Source: an uncultured Flavobacteriaceae bacterium (GTDB lineage: Bacteria; Bacteroidota; Bacteroidia; Flavobacteriales; Flavobacteriaceae). Taken from it: 64,000 bases of DNA. Every line of letters begins with the position of its first letter. Positions within the stretch are counted from its first letter, which is position 1. A model generated the notes under the pieces. That model was not told where the DNA came from and did no database searches. It was given only the letters and a program-made list of their open reading frames with translations. Shown here one piece after another: positions 28,847 through 37,715 of this stretch. The stretch is taken from assembly GCA_947486785.1 (NCBI GenBank), contig CANKUU010000001.1, forward strand, positions 1 to 64,000, in the 5' to 3' direction. Both the position numbers and the translations under genes were made by a program.

Positions 28847-31013
28847 GACTAAACAAGGAACATCTAGAAGGCAATTTTTGGTTAAAAGTGGTTTGGGTAC
28901 CATTGGGGTTTTAGCAGTTGGCACGTATTTGTTTCGAAATCCAATTCGAAGAACCATTGCAGAAAAACTTGATTCAGGAGAATCTTTTTACATGGGCGAC
29001 ACCAGCTCACCAATCATTTGGTTTGAGATAACTACAAATAACAATATCATCTTACATAGTCCTAAAGTTGAAATGGGACAAGGCACCTTTACAGGTTTAG
29101 CTCAATTGGCCGCAGATGAGTTAGAGGTTTCTATGGAGCAAATGAAAGTAGTTCATGCAAGTTCTATTTCAGGCAATATGGATTCTTTTGCAACGGGTGG
29201 CAGTACATCCATATCTTCATTATGGATTCCTTTGAGAGAGTTAGCCGCTACCATGCGTGAGATGATACTAAATGAAGCCGCTTTAAAGATGGGTTTTTCT
29301 ACTAGTGATCTGCATGTTAAAGATGGTGTTGTCTCTGTAGCAGGTAACAAAATGACCTATGCTCAGGCTGCAGAAAATGTAACAGAATGGAAAATTCCTG
29401 ATACCCCAATACTAAAGAACGTTAAAGACTTTCGATATATAGGAAAGCCAGTTGCCAGAGTAGATTTGAAAGATAAAGTGTATGGTGCGCCTATTTTTGG
29501 AATGGACGCGCAACTACCCAATATGGCCTATGGTGCTGTAGTGCGTTCTTCTACCATTGGTTCAAAATATATAGATGCCGATATTTCTAAAGCAGAAAAT
29601 ATGCCTGGTGTTATTAAGATTGTAAAAGAGCACGATTTTGTGGGGGTTGTGGCTAAGTCTTTAATTGAAGCGGAGAATGCTAAAAACGCCATTCAGGTAC
29701 AATGGAGTAAAGAACGTAATTGGCAAACAGCTGATATAGAGGAGATGATAGTAGTTGGTAAAGGAGAGCCTTTTGTTATTCAAAAGGAAGGAGATGCAGA
29801 GGATATACTCGAAGATGAAAAAGATGTAATTATTTCACAATATAAAAGTCCAATTGGTGCTCATGCCCAATTAGAGCCCAATGGTGCCTTGGCCTTTGTA
29901 GAGACCAATAATGCTACGATAATTATGTCTACACAAGTGGTTAAACTCTCGCGTGATGAAATTGCAAAGCGACTAGACTTAGATGAGGACAAGGTTAATA
30001 TAGTGCCTACATTTTTAGGTGGTGGTTTTGGCCGAAGACTTCACACACCAAATGCTATACAAGCCGCGGTAATGTCAAAGGCAGTAGGTAGACCTGTGAA
30101 ATGCTTTTTTACACGAAAAGAAGAATTTCAAAATGATACGTTTAGGCCTCCTACGCACCATGTTTTAAAAGCAAAATTATCCGAGGAAGGAATGATTGAG
30201 GCCTTAGAGCACAATGTGTCTAGTGGAGATGTTGCCTTTGGTTCACCAATGGTGCCCAGTATAGCTGCTCCAATATTAGGGGCAGATTTGGGCGCATGGC
30301 GAGGAGGAATGATACAATATAGAGGTATACCAAATTACAGAACGGTATCATGGCGTGTTACCCTACCTTTTGCAACAAGCTGGTGGCGTAGTTTAGGTTT
30401 ATTAGCAAATACCTTCGCTATTGAGAGTTTTATGGATGAATTAGCGGTTAGATTAAAAAAGAATCCCGTTGAATTTCGGTTAGCGCACATACAAGATGAT
30501 ACCAAAGGTTTTCGTCTAAAAGAAGTGATAAAAGCTGTTGTTAAAAAATCGGGATATAAAGATGAAGTTAACAACGGTAGGGCGATGGGCTTTGCTGCTT
30601 CTACCGATGCGAATACACCTTGCGCTCAGGTAGTTGAGGTATCTATTGAAGATAAAAAAATTAAAGTTCACAAGGTTACTTGTGCTATGGACCCGGGTAT
30701 TTCAGTAAATCCAGATCAAGTTCGTGCACAATGTGAAGGTGCTATTATTATGGGAATGAGCGCAGCTATGTTTGAGAAAATGGAAGTAGAAAACGGAGCG
30801 TTAACCCCTATTATTTATGGCCCCTATCAAATGGCTTTAATGAAAAATGCACCTAAAGAAATTGAGGTTGTTTTATTGCAAAATGATGATAAACCAGGCG
30901 CTGTTGGTGAACCACCTCTGGGGCCAATTGGCGCAGCAATTGCAAACGCTGTTTTTAGATTAACAGGGCAGCGTTTAAGAAACATGCCTTTACAGCTAAA
31001 TAATCATTTTTGA
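28839..31013 (+). CDS. molybdopterin-binding large subunit (IorB-type)
   Basis: Catalytic subunit, 724 residues, of the aldehyde/isoquinoline oxidoreductase branch of the xanthine-oxidase family. The N-terminus SRRQFLVKSGLGTIGVLAVG is a Tat-like twin-arginine signal, so the complex is probably exported folded to the periplasm, carrying the small subunit along. Cofactor-binding stretches: VEMGQGTFTGLAQLAADEL, LGGGFGRRLHTPNA and near the end GAVGEPPLGPIGAAIANA with the catalytic Glu. It oxidises an aldehyde or N-heterocycle; the substrate is unknown. No cytochrome subunit or XdhC-type chaperone gene is adjacent. Confidence 0.94.
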   Translation: MSKTKQGTSRRQFLVKSGLGTIGVLAVGTYLFRNPIRRTIAEKLDSGESFYMGDTSSPIIWFEITTNNNIILHSPKVEMGQGTFTGLAQLAADELEVSMEQMKVVHASSISGNMDSFATGGSTSISSLWIPLRELAATMREMILNEAALKMGFSTSDLHVKDGVVSVAGNKMTYAQAAENVTEWKIPDTPILKNVKDFRYIGKPVARVDLKDKVYGAPIFGMDAQLPNMAYGAVVRSSTIGSKYIDADISKAENMPGVIKIVKEHDFVGVVAKSLIEAENAKNAIQVQWSKERNWQTADIEEMIVVGKGEPFVIQKEGDAEDILEDEKDVIISQYKSPIGAHAQLEPNGALAFVETNNATIIMSTQVVKLSRDEIAKRLDLDEDKVNIVPTFLGGGFGRRLHTPNAIQAAVMSKAVGRPVKCFFTRKEEFQNDTFRPPTHHVLKAKLSEEGMIEALEHNVSSGDVAFGSPMVPSIAAPILGADLGAWRGGMIQYRGIPNYRTVSWRVTLPFATSWWRSLGLLANTFAIESFMDELAVRLKKNPVEFRLAHIQDDTKGFRLKEVIKAVVKKSGYKDEVNNGRAMGFAASTDANTPCAQVVEVSIEDKKIKVHKVTCAMDPGISVNPDQVRAQCEGAIIMGMSAAMFEKMEVENGALTPIIYGPYQMALMKNAPKEIEVVLLQNDDKPGAVGEPPLGPIGAAIANAVFRLTGQRLRNMPLQLNNHF

Positions 31014-31128
31014 ATTAATGTAAAGTAGCGTAATATTAACTAAGCCATAAACTGTAATAACTAAAAAAGGGAATTTAGTAGTATTTGAAATGAGAAGATT
31101 GCCTTGTAGTAAAATTATATTTCTAATT

Positions 31129-31465
31129 GATATCTCGACGGTCGCGATTGGCCTTTTTTTAAGCACTTTTAAACGAACGCTTAATTAGGTGTAAAAAACG
31201 TTTTACAGCTAAGGTTTTGTTTTTGTGCTTACCTCTACTTTCATCGTATTGTAGAAATAAGGATATTACCTTTCTTAAGTTTGGAATAAAATTTTAATGA
31301 AGTAGGCTCTTTTTTTAATTCAGATTGTGCTTTGGATGCACACAAATCAAAATAGAATTCAATTTTTATGAAACTTTATTTATTGTTTACATGTTGGCCT
31401 CCAGCACCACTATTACTACTAACAGCCTTAAAATTTAACTCTCGTATAAGCGCAGTTTGGTATAT
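31129..31465 (-). pseudogene. arfB: decayed arfB (RF-1-domain ribosome-rescue hydrolase)
   Basis: Reading the minus strand just beyond the ABC-ATPase stop gives IRELNFKAVSSNSGAGGQHVN, cut to its core here: LNFKAV then SGAGGQHVN, which is the GGQ motif region of ArfB/YaeJ-type peptidyl-tRNA hydrolases. An in-frame TAA follows at once; the frame then continues as KIEFYFDL and LKKGNILIS, and after a frameshift as YDESRGKHKNKTLAVKRFL and, beyond another stop, KKANRDRRDI. These pieces occur in the family's order and reach its Lys-rich tail, so nearly the full gene is present but broken by at least two stops and one frameshift, and no start codon is left. The remnant sits where a co-transcribed gene would lie behind the ABC ATPase. 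Confidence 0.85.
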
Positions 31466-31468
31466 ATT

Positions 31469-32446
31469 TTAAATATGATTCATACGTTTATTGATAATTT
31501 CAATAGAGACATTTAAAAATATATTTTTTCCTTTTTCTATAGGTTTATGGTAATTAAAATAGATGTTCTGATTTTCATAAGTGCCAATAATCATATAATG
31601 GGTACCCATATAAAAAGAGCTTTTAACGGTAGTTTCTAAGCCTGATTTTTCTGAAACTTTAAGTTCATGCGGGTAAACTATAATTCGACGTTTTGTTTTA
31701 GCGTATGATTTTAAAATAGTGATGGGTATTTTATTTGCTTCCCCGAAAAGCGATGCTGTATAAAGATCTTTCGGATTTCTGTATAAGTTTTCAGGAGTAT
31801 CTTTTGCTATTATTTTACGATTCCTAAGTACAATAACTCGATCTGCGAAAGGTAGCATATCATTGTGGTCATGAGTAGCTGTTAAAACCATAATATTTTT
31901 CTTTCTTAGATAGGCAAAGAGATTTCTTCGCATATTATTTTTTCTAAAATTATCAATATGGCTAAAGGGTTCATCAAGCAATAGTATATTAGGTTCTTGC
32001 GCCAAAACTCTAGCTAAAGCAACCCGTTGTTGTTGACCACCACTTAAATAACGAACTTTTGTATCGGCGAATTGACTCATTTCAATAATCTCTAGCAATT
32101 CTGTAGTACGTTCTTTTAAGAATTCAGGTTCTAAAACAGAAAGATATTGACTAACATTTTCGAATACGGTGGTATAAGGCATCAAATCAAAATCTTGCGA
32201 AAGATATTTCATATATGATTCACCAGGCACTAAATTATGACTAGGTCCTAAAACAGGAGTGTCGTTCCAGTATACCTCTCCCGTTTGTGTTTCTAAAAGG
32301 CCATATATTATTTTTAGCAAAGTACTTTTTCCGCATCCACTTTCACCTATAATACAGACATGCTCACCTTCATTAACTTTGAGGTTTATATCTTCCAAAA
32401 TCATTGCCTCATCATAGGCAAAAGAGACGTGATCTACTTGCAGCAT
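31469..32446 (-). CDS. ABC transporter ATP-binding protein with C-terminal TOBE-like region
   Basis: ATPase subunit of an importer-type ABC system, 325 residues. Walker A GESGCGKST at residues 34-42, signature LSGGQQQRVALAR near 138, Walker B ILLLDEPFSHID, and the switch His in LTATHDH. After about residue 225 a beta-rich part of 100 residues (VYPHELKVSEKSG, YMGTHYMIIGTYE) resembles the TOBE domain of PotA/FbpC/CysA-type ATPases, which import polyamines, iron or oxyanions. No permease or binding-protein gene is nearby, so its partners must be elsewhere. The decayed arfB lies directly downstream. Confidence 0.9.
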   Translation of the reverse strand: MLQVDHVSFAYDEAMILEDINLKVNEGEHVCIIGESGCGKSTLLKIIYGLLETQTGEVYWNDTPVLGPSHNLVPGESYMKYLSQDFDLMPYTTVFENVSQYLSVLEPEFLKERTTELLEIIEMSQFADTKVRYLSGGQQQRVALARVLAQEPNILLLDEPFSHIDNFRKNNMRRNLFAYLRKKNIMVLTATHDHNDMLPFADRVIVLRNRKIIAKDTPENLYRNPKDLYTASLFGEANKIPITILKSYAKTKRRIIVYPHELKVSEKSGLETTVKSSFYMGTHYMIIGTYENQNIYFNYHKPIEKGKNIFLNVSIEIINKRMNHI

Positions 32447-32638
32447 TATTTAAATGAAAACAGGGTTATTTTTTGTTATCTCAAATCATACATTAGTACT
32501 TTGATAATTAGGCTTTAAAGTAGTTTAACGCATCATTTAGGTGCACGTATCCATTCTTTAGATAAGATAAAAACCTTTAATTTAATCAAAGTAAATCGTT
32601 CTTGTTTTAGAAACGAACTTGGACTTAAAATATTTAAA

Positions 32639-34795
32639 TTATTCTTTAAATTGTTTTAAAACCCCTTTATTTGGTAGTTTTTCAAAGCCCATATTATATA
32701 AAGTAAAACCAAAAATATCGGCATATTGTTCTATTGTTTTACTTACAGGCGTACCCGCGCCATGACCCGCATTGGTTTCAATACGAATGAGTGTGGGGTT
32801 ATTTCCTGTTTGTTTTTCTTGTAGTTCTGCTGCAAATTTAAAGCTGTGTGCTGGTACCACGCGATCATCATGATCTCCTGTTGTAATTAAAGTTGCAGGA
32901 TACCTTACTCCTTTTTTTACATTATGAACAGGGGAATAATTTTTAAGATATTCGAACATTTCTTTGCTGTCTTCGGCGGTGCCATAATCATAAGCCCAGC
33001 CTGCACCAGCGGTAAAGGTATGATAGCGTAGCATATCCATAACACCTACAGCAGGTAAAGCAACCTTCATTAATTCGGGTCGTTGTGTCATGGTGGCACC
33101 TACAAGAAGGCCGCCATTACTTCCTCCTCTGATAGCCAAATAATCAGATGAGGTGTATTTGTTTTCGATGAGGTATTCTGCGGCAGCAATAAAGTCATCA
33201 AATACATTTTGTTTTTGCATTTTGATGCCTGCCATATGCCATTTTTTACCATATTCACCTCCACCCCTAATGTTTGGAACCGCATAAATGCCTCCTTGTT
33301 CCATCCACACCAAATTAGCTACGCTAAAAGACGGGGTAATACTAATGTTGAAACCTCCGTAGGCATATAATAAGGTAGGGTTTTTACCATTAAGTTGAAT
33401 TCCTTTTTTGTGGGTAATCATCATAGGAACTTTGGTGCCGTCTTTTGATGTATAAAAAATCTGCTTACTTTCATAATCATCAGATTTAATATCAATTTGT
33501 GGTTTCCAGTAGAGATCATAATCACCAGTTTCAACATTAAACTTATATGAGGAACTTGGAATCGTGTAATTGGTAAAATTAAAATAGAATTCTTTATCTT
33601 CTTTTTTGCCTCCAAAACCTGAAACAGTACCTAAACCCGGCAGTTTAACTTCTCTAATTAATTTTCCGTCATAATCATATTGTATAATTTTTGAGATGGC
33701 ATCTACCATATATTCAGCAAAAAAATAGCCACCTCCGGTATTTGCTGTTAAAACATGTTCTGTTTCAGCAATAAAATCAACCCAATTTTCTACGTTTGGT
33801 TGGGTTGCATCAACAGTAACAATTTTTTTATTTGGGGCATTTCTATCGGTTACAATAAAAAGCTTTGAGCCTATATTTTCTAGAATATAATTGTTAGATT
33901 CTGTGTCATTTACTACGGGTTGTAAGGGCTCACTTTTATCTTTAAGATTTTGAATAAATAACTTATTACCATAGGTAGAGGTTGATGCAGATATGACTAA
34001 ATATTGTTGATCTTCAGTAACATTTGCACCTACATAGCGATGTTTTTGTTCGGTTGTACCCCCAAAGATTAAAAGGTCTTTTGATTGGGGCGTACCTAAT
34101 TTATGATAGTATACTTTATGTTGATCTGTTTTTGCAGAAAGTCCGCTACCTTTTGGTTTATCATAGCTAGAGTAGTAAAAACCTTCTTTTCCTTTCCAAG
34201 AAATTCCACTAAACTTAATGTCAACCAAGGTGTCTTCTAAAATCTCTTTCGTTACGGCGTTCATAACAATTGCTTTGCGCCAATCGCTACCCCCTTCAGA
34301 AATTAGGTAAGCTGCTAAAGTGCCATCTTTGGTAAAACTTAAGTTGGCTAGTGAAGTGGTACCATCTTTAGAAAACGTATTCGGATTTAGAAAAATCTCG
34401 GGTTCTCCATCTCCTTTTTTGCGATAAAGAACATATTGGTTTTGAAGGCCGTCATTTTTATAGAAATAGGTATAATCTCCTTTTTCAAAAGGAGCTGTAA
34501 TTTTTTCGTAGTTCCAGAGTTTTTCTAATCGCTGCTTTAGAGCATCCCGAAACGGAATATGCTCTAAATACCCAAAAGTAGTTTGGTTTTGTTTTTTAAC
34601 CCAAGTTTCAGTTTTAAGGCTTCGGTCATCTTCTAACCATCGGTATGGGTCTTTTAGTGTTGTTCCAAAATAAGTAGAAGAAGAATCTGCTTTTTCGGTT
34701 TTAGGATATTTCACAGTAATTGGTTCTTTTTTTAGTTGTTTTTCACAAGCCAATATTAACATAGCGGCTAACAAAACAAAAAATGATTTTTTCAT
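32639..34795 (-). CDS. S9 prolyl oligopeptidase family serine peptidase, lipoprotein
   Basis: Exported serine peptidase cleaving after proline (or related residues) in short peptides. From the start chosen at 34795 it has 718 residues and a lipoprotein signal MKKSFFVLLAAMLILACEK (Cys17); a start 33 bp upstream would spoil the signal. An N-terminal domain (DPYRWLEDDRS) and beta-propeller precede the alpha/beta-hydrolase domain from about 440. Catalytic Ser559 is in RGGSNGGLL, the Asp lies in TGDHDDRVVPAHS and the His in NAGHGAG. Complete and typical of Bacteroidota prolyl oligopeptidases. Confidence 0.95.
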   Translation of the reverse strand: MKKSFFVLLAAMLILACEKQLKKEPITVKYPKTEKADSSSTYFGTTLKDPYRWLEDDRSLKTETWVKKQNQTTFGYLEHIPFRDALKQRLEKLWNYEKITAPFEKGDYTYFYKNDGLQNQYVLYRKKGDGEPEIFLNPNTFSKDGTTSLANLSFTKDGTLAAYLISEGGSDWRKAIVMNAVTKEILEDTLVDIKFSGISWKGKEGFYYSSYDKPKGSGLSAKTDQHKVYYHKLGTPQSKDLLIFGGTTEQKHRYVGANVTEDQQYLVISASTSTYGNKLFIQNLKDKSEPLQPVVNDTESNNYILENIGSKLFIVTDRNAPNKKIVTVDATQPNVENWVDFIAETEHVLTANTGGGYFFAEYMVDAISKIIQYDYDGKLIREVKLPGLGTVSGFGGKKEDKEFYFNFTNYTIPSSSYKFNVETGDYDLYWKPQIDIKSDDYESKQIFYTSKDGTKVPMMITHKKGIQLNGKNPTLLYAYGGFNISITPSFSVANLVWMEQGGIYAVPNIRGGGEYGKKWHMAGIKMQKQNVFDDFIAAAEYLIENKYTSSDYLAIRGGSNGGLLVGATMTQRPELMKVALPAVGVMDMLRYHTFTAGAGWAYDYGTAEDSKEMFEYLKNYSPVHNVKKGVRYPATLITTGDHDDRVVPAHSFKFAAELQEKQTGNNPTLIRIETNAGHGAGTPVSKTIEQYADIFGFTLYNMGFEKLPNKGVLKQFKE

Positions 34796-34829
34796 TGTAT
34801 ATATAGGATTTGACTCTAAAAATACCATA

Positions 34830-34867
34830 AAAAAAACCTTTAAAAATTAATTTTTAAAGGTTTTTTT
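34830..34867 (-). terminator. 38-bp perfect palindrome ending the asd transcript
   Basis: AAAAAAACC, TTTAAAAATT and the mirrored half form a perfect palindrome with no loop bases, 14 bp after the asd stop. The stem core is G+C-poor but flanked by A- and T-runs, so it may stop transcripts from both sides; asd (minus strand) is the gene ending here. Confidence 0.75.
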
Positions 34868-34881
34868 AACTTGTAAAATTC

Positions 34882-35871
34882 CTATACTAGGTTTTGTTGT
34901 ACTAAATATTCAGCAATTTGTACTGCATTTGTAGCTGCACCTTTTCGCAAGTTATCAGATACAATCCACATATTTAAAGTATTTCTTTGGGTTTCATCTC
35001 TTCTAATACGCCCTACAAAAACTTCATCTTTGTCATGTGCATAAATAGGCATTGGATAGGTATTTGTATCGGGATTATCTTGTACCGTTACCCCTGGTGT
35101 TTCATTTAAAATTTTGAGTACTTCATTTAAATTAAAGTCATTGTTAAACTCTACATTTACCGACTCAGAGTGCCCACCAGCAGTTGGAATTCTTACTGCC
35201 GTTGCTGTAATAGAAAAAGTACGATCATCTAATATTTTTTGTGGTTCACGAGCCAGTTTCATTTCTTCTTTGGTATATCCATTTTCTAGAAAAACATCAC
35301 AATGAGGTAACGCATTTCTGCTTATAGGATAAGGGTATGCCATTTCACCTTTAATACCTGCAATCTCATTTTCTAGCTGACGTACTGCTTTAACACCTGT
35401 TCCAGATACTGATTGGTATGTAGAGATAACCACACGTTTCATTTGGTATTTGTTATGTAGGGGTGCTAAAGCCATAACCAATTGAATAGTGGAACAATTG
35501 GGGTTTGCAATAATTTTGTCTTTTGCGGTAAGTTTAGTTGCATTTATTTCAGGAACTACCAATTTTTTAGAAGGGTCCATACGCCATGCCGACGAATTAT
35601 CGATTACAGTTGTGCCAACCTCTGCAAATTTTGGTGCCCATTCTAAAGATGTAGCGCCGCCTGCGGAAAATATGGCAATATCTGGTTTCGAAGCTACTGC
35701 ATCAGTAAGTCCAATTACCGTATGCGTAACTCCTTTGTATGTTAATTTTTTGCCTACAGAACGTGCTGAGGCTACTAATAGTAATTTGGTAATTGGAAAA
35801 TTACGCTCGGCTAGTACTTTTAACATTACTTCGCCAACCATACCGGTGGATCCAACGATTGCTACTTTCAC
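34882..35871 (-). CDS. asd: aspartate-semialdehyde dehydrogenase
   Basis: Makes aspartate semialdehyde from aspartyl phosphate with NADPH; the product feeds lysine/diaminopimelate, threonine and methionine synthesis. The 329 residues have the NADP-binding GSTGMVGEVML start, the nucleophile Cys126 in NPNCSTIQL, the YQSVSGTG stretch and the active-site His of PTAGGHSESVNVEF. Length is standard. It is preceded by a nearly ideal Bacteroidota promoter and followed by a terminator palindrome, so it is a single-gene unit. Confidence 0.97.
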   Translation of the reverse strand: MKVAIVGSTGMVGEVMLKVLAERNFPITKLLLVASARSVGKKLTYKGVTHTVIGLTDAVASKPDIAIFSAGGATSLEWAPKFAEVGTTVIDNSSAWRMDPSKKLVVPEINATKLTAKDKIIANPNCSTIQLVMALAPLHNKYQMKRVVISTYQSVSGTGVKAVRQLENEIAGIKGEMAYPYPISRNALPHCDVFLENGYTKEEMKLAREPQKILDDRTFSITATAVRIPTAGGHSESVNVEFNNDFNLNEVLKILNETPGVTVQDNPDTNTYPMPIYAHDKDEVFVGRIRRDETQRNTLNMWIVSDNLRKGAATNAVQIAEYLVQQNLV

Positions 35872-35897
35872 TTTGTATTAAATTTTATATTAGACAA

Positions 35898-35927
35898 CAA
35901 ATGTAGGTAATGCCTAGAATCTCACAA
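35898..35927 (-). promoter_or_regulatory. asd promoter, TTG-N19-TACATTTG
   Basis: On the minus strand TTG (35927-35925), a 19-bp spacer and TACATTTG (35905-35898) match the Bacteroidota consensus exactly. Transcription would start near 35891 with a leader of about 20 nt. Confidence 0.8.
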
Positions 35928-36015
35928 GCAGAAGTACTAAACATGATAATAATATAACAAAATATGTTAAATATAACAGCTGATGGTAACCCAATAAACT
36001 ACTTCTATGTTTAGC

Positions 36016-36058
36016 CAAAAAAAACCGTCAACATGTAAAATACAATATTGACGGTTTT
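36016..36058 (-). terminator. intrinsic terminator after mscL
   Basis: Perfect 11-bp arms AAAACCGTCAA (36021-36031) and TTGACGGTTTT (36048-36058); on the minus strand the hairpin is followed by an uninterrupted T-run. It lies 44 bp after the mscL stop. Confidence 0.8.
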
Positions 36059-36101
36059 GAATGCAGAAATATCACACCATCAAAAGACAGGGTGATCTTT
36101 T

Positions 36102-36506
36102 TTATTTTTTTAAAGCATCACGAATTTCAGTAAGTAATTCTTCTGCGGTTGGTCCTGCTGGTGCAGCTTCTTTTTCTGGTTCTTTTGTTTTGTTGTATCC
36201 CTTAATCATCATGAACATTACAAAACCTACAATAATTAAATTGATAATGGTGTTGATCCATTTACCGTAGCGTATTGCATTTGCTTCTTTTACTACAGTA
36301 ACGCCATCTGCTGCCATTACGGCTGGGTCAAGTTCAATAGCCATAGTTGCAAAGTCAAGTCCGCTTGCAAAGTGCCCAACGATTGGCATAATTATGTCTC
36401 CTACAAAGCCATTGATGACTAGACCTAAGGCCCCTGCCATAATTACAGCTACAGCAAAGTCAAGGACATTGCCAGTCATAATAAATTCTTTAAATTCTTT
36501 TAACAT
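36102..36506 (-). CDS. mscL: large-conductance mechanosensitive channel
   Basis: Inner-membrane safety valve that opens on osmotic downshock. The 134 residues have the N-terminal amphipathic helix (LKEFKEFIMTGNVLDFAVAV), the pore helix with VIMAGALGLVINGFVGDIIMP, a periplasmic loop, the second helix (NTIINLIIVGFVMFMMIKG) and a charged C-terminal bundle ending AEELLTEIRDALKK. The order and length match MscL throughout. It forms a single-gene unit with its own terminator. Confidence 0.96.
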   Translation of the reverse strand: MLKEFKEFIMTGNVLDFAVAVIMAGALGLVINGFVGDIIMPIVGHFASGLDFATMAIELDPAVMAADGVTVVKEANAIRYGKWINTIINLIIVGFVMFMMIKGYNKTKEPEKEAAPAGPTAEELLTEIRDALKK

Positions 36507-36605
36507 GTTACTAGTGTTTTAGTTATTGTTTTATTTATAGTTGCAATTTAATGCGCGGCAATTTAATGAAAATTGCGATGTTAAATCTAATGGTTAAGTA
36601 CAATT

Positions 36606-37715
36606 TTAATTTTTAGTAAAAACACGCTTTACCCTTTGCGAAATACCCGTTAAAAGTTCGTAAGATATGGTATTGGCAGAGGCCGAAAATTCTGACGCAT
36701 TTGGATTTTCTCCAAAAATTATAACTTCGTCACCTTCATTACATGGGATATTAGTAATATCAATCATTATCATATCCATGCAAACGTTTCCTATTATAAA
36801 TGCTTTTTTACCGTTTACGTATACCCAAGTTTTTCCTTTACCATATATTCTGCCAATACCGTCTGCATGTCCTATAGGCAGGGTAGCTATGGTTTTAAAT
36901 GTTTTAGCGGCAAAAGCTCTATTATAGCCTACAGTTTCGTTGGGCTTAATGGTATGAATTTGAGAGATTATTGTTTTTAAAGTGGCTACTGGTTTTAAAA
37001 GTTGATCAACATGAGCTTCATTACCAAACCCATAAAGACCTATTCCACTTCGAACCATATCATATTGGGCCTCACTAAAGTTAGTAATACCCGAAGTATT
37101 TAGTAGGTGTCGAATAGGAGTATAGCCAAGATTATGACAAAATTTTTGTGTTATATTTTCGAACGATCGTAGTTGTGCTTGCGTAAAATGTTTTTCATTT
37201 AAATCTTCAGAGGCTGCCAAATGAGAAAATACACCCGTTACTTTAATGGCCGTTGTTTGTAAAATTTGATCGCTAACTACTTCAATCTCTTTTTCTGCAA
37301 AGCCCAAACGGTTAAGGCCTGTATTAAATTTAATGTGAATAGGGTAGGCGGTTTGTCCGCTATTTTGGGCACTTTTTATAAAGCTATCTAGAATTTTTTG
37401 AGAATATATAGTGGGTGTTAGTTGGTGTTTTAAAAGAAGATTAAAATTAATAGCCTGCGGGTGAAGTACAAGAATTGGAATTTTTATACCCGATTTTCTG
37501 AGTGCAACACCTTCTTTTGTATAAGCAACTGCTAAATAATCTACCCCTAGTGCCTCTAGTTTTTCAGCAATTTTTATGGCATCACTTCCGTAAGCAAAGG
37601 CTTTTAGAACCGCTAAAAATTTAGTGCTCGATTTTATTTTTGAACTTAAATAGCGATAGTTATGCTCTAAGTGATTCAGGTTTATTTCTAAAACAGTCTC
37701 TTGGGTTTTAGCCAT
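36606..37715 (-). CDS. alr: alanine racemase
   Basis: PLP enzyme making D-alanine for peptidoglycan. The 369 residues show the PLP-binding Lys38 in LKAFAYGSDA (usually KANAYGHG, so slightly altered), the RSGIGLYGF region, and the second-base Tyr in VGYNRAF, followed by PIGHADGIGR and MDMIMIDIT, each as in the fold-type III family. It starts inside the end of tdk (8-bp overlap), so alr is probably translated from the tdk message. A pairing of tdk and alr has no metabolic reason that I know, and may be only a shared promoter. Confidence 0.95.
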   Translation of the reverse strand: MAKTQETVLEINLNHLEHNYRYLSSKIKSSTKFLAVLKAFAYGSDAIKIAEKLEALGVDYLAVAYTKEGVALRKSGIKIPILVLHPQAINFNLLLKHQLTPTIYSQKILDSFIKSAQNSGQTAYPIHIKFNTGLNRLGFAEKEIEVVSDQILQTTAIKVTGVFSHLAASEDLNEKHFTQAQLRSFENITQKFCHNLGYTPIRHLLNTSGITNFSEAQYDMVRSGIGLYGFGNEAHVDQLLKPVATLKTIISQIHTIKPNETVGYNRAFAAKTFKTIATLPIGHADGIGRIYGKGKTWVYVNGKKAFIIGNVCMDMIMIDITNIPCNEGDEVIIFGENPNASEFSASANTISYELLTGISQRVKRVFTKN

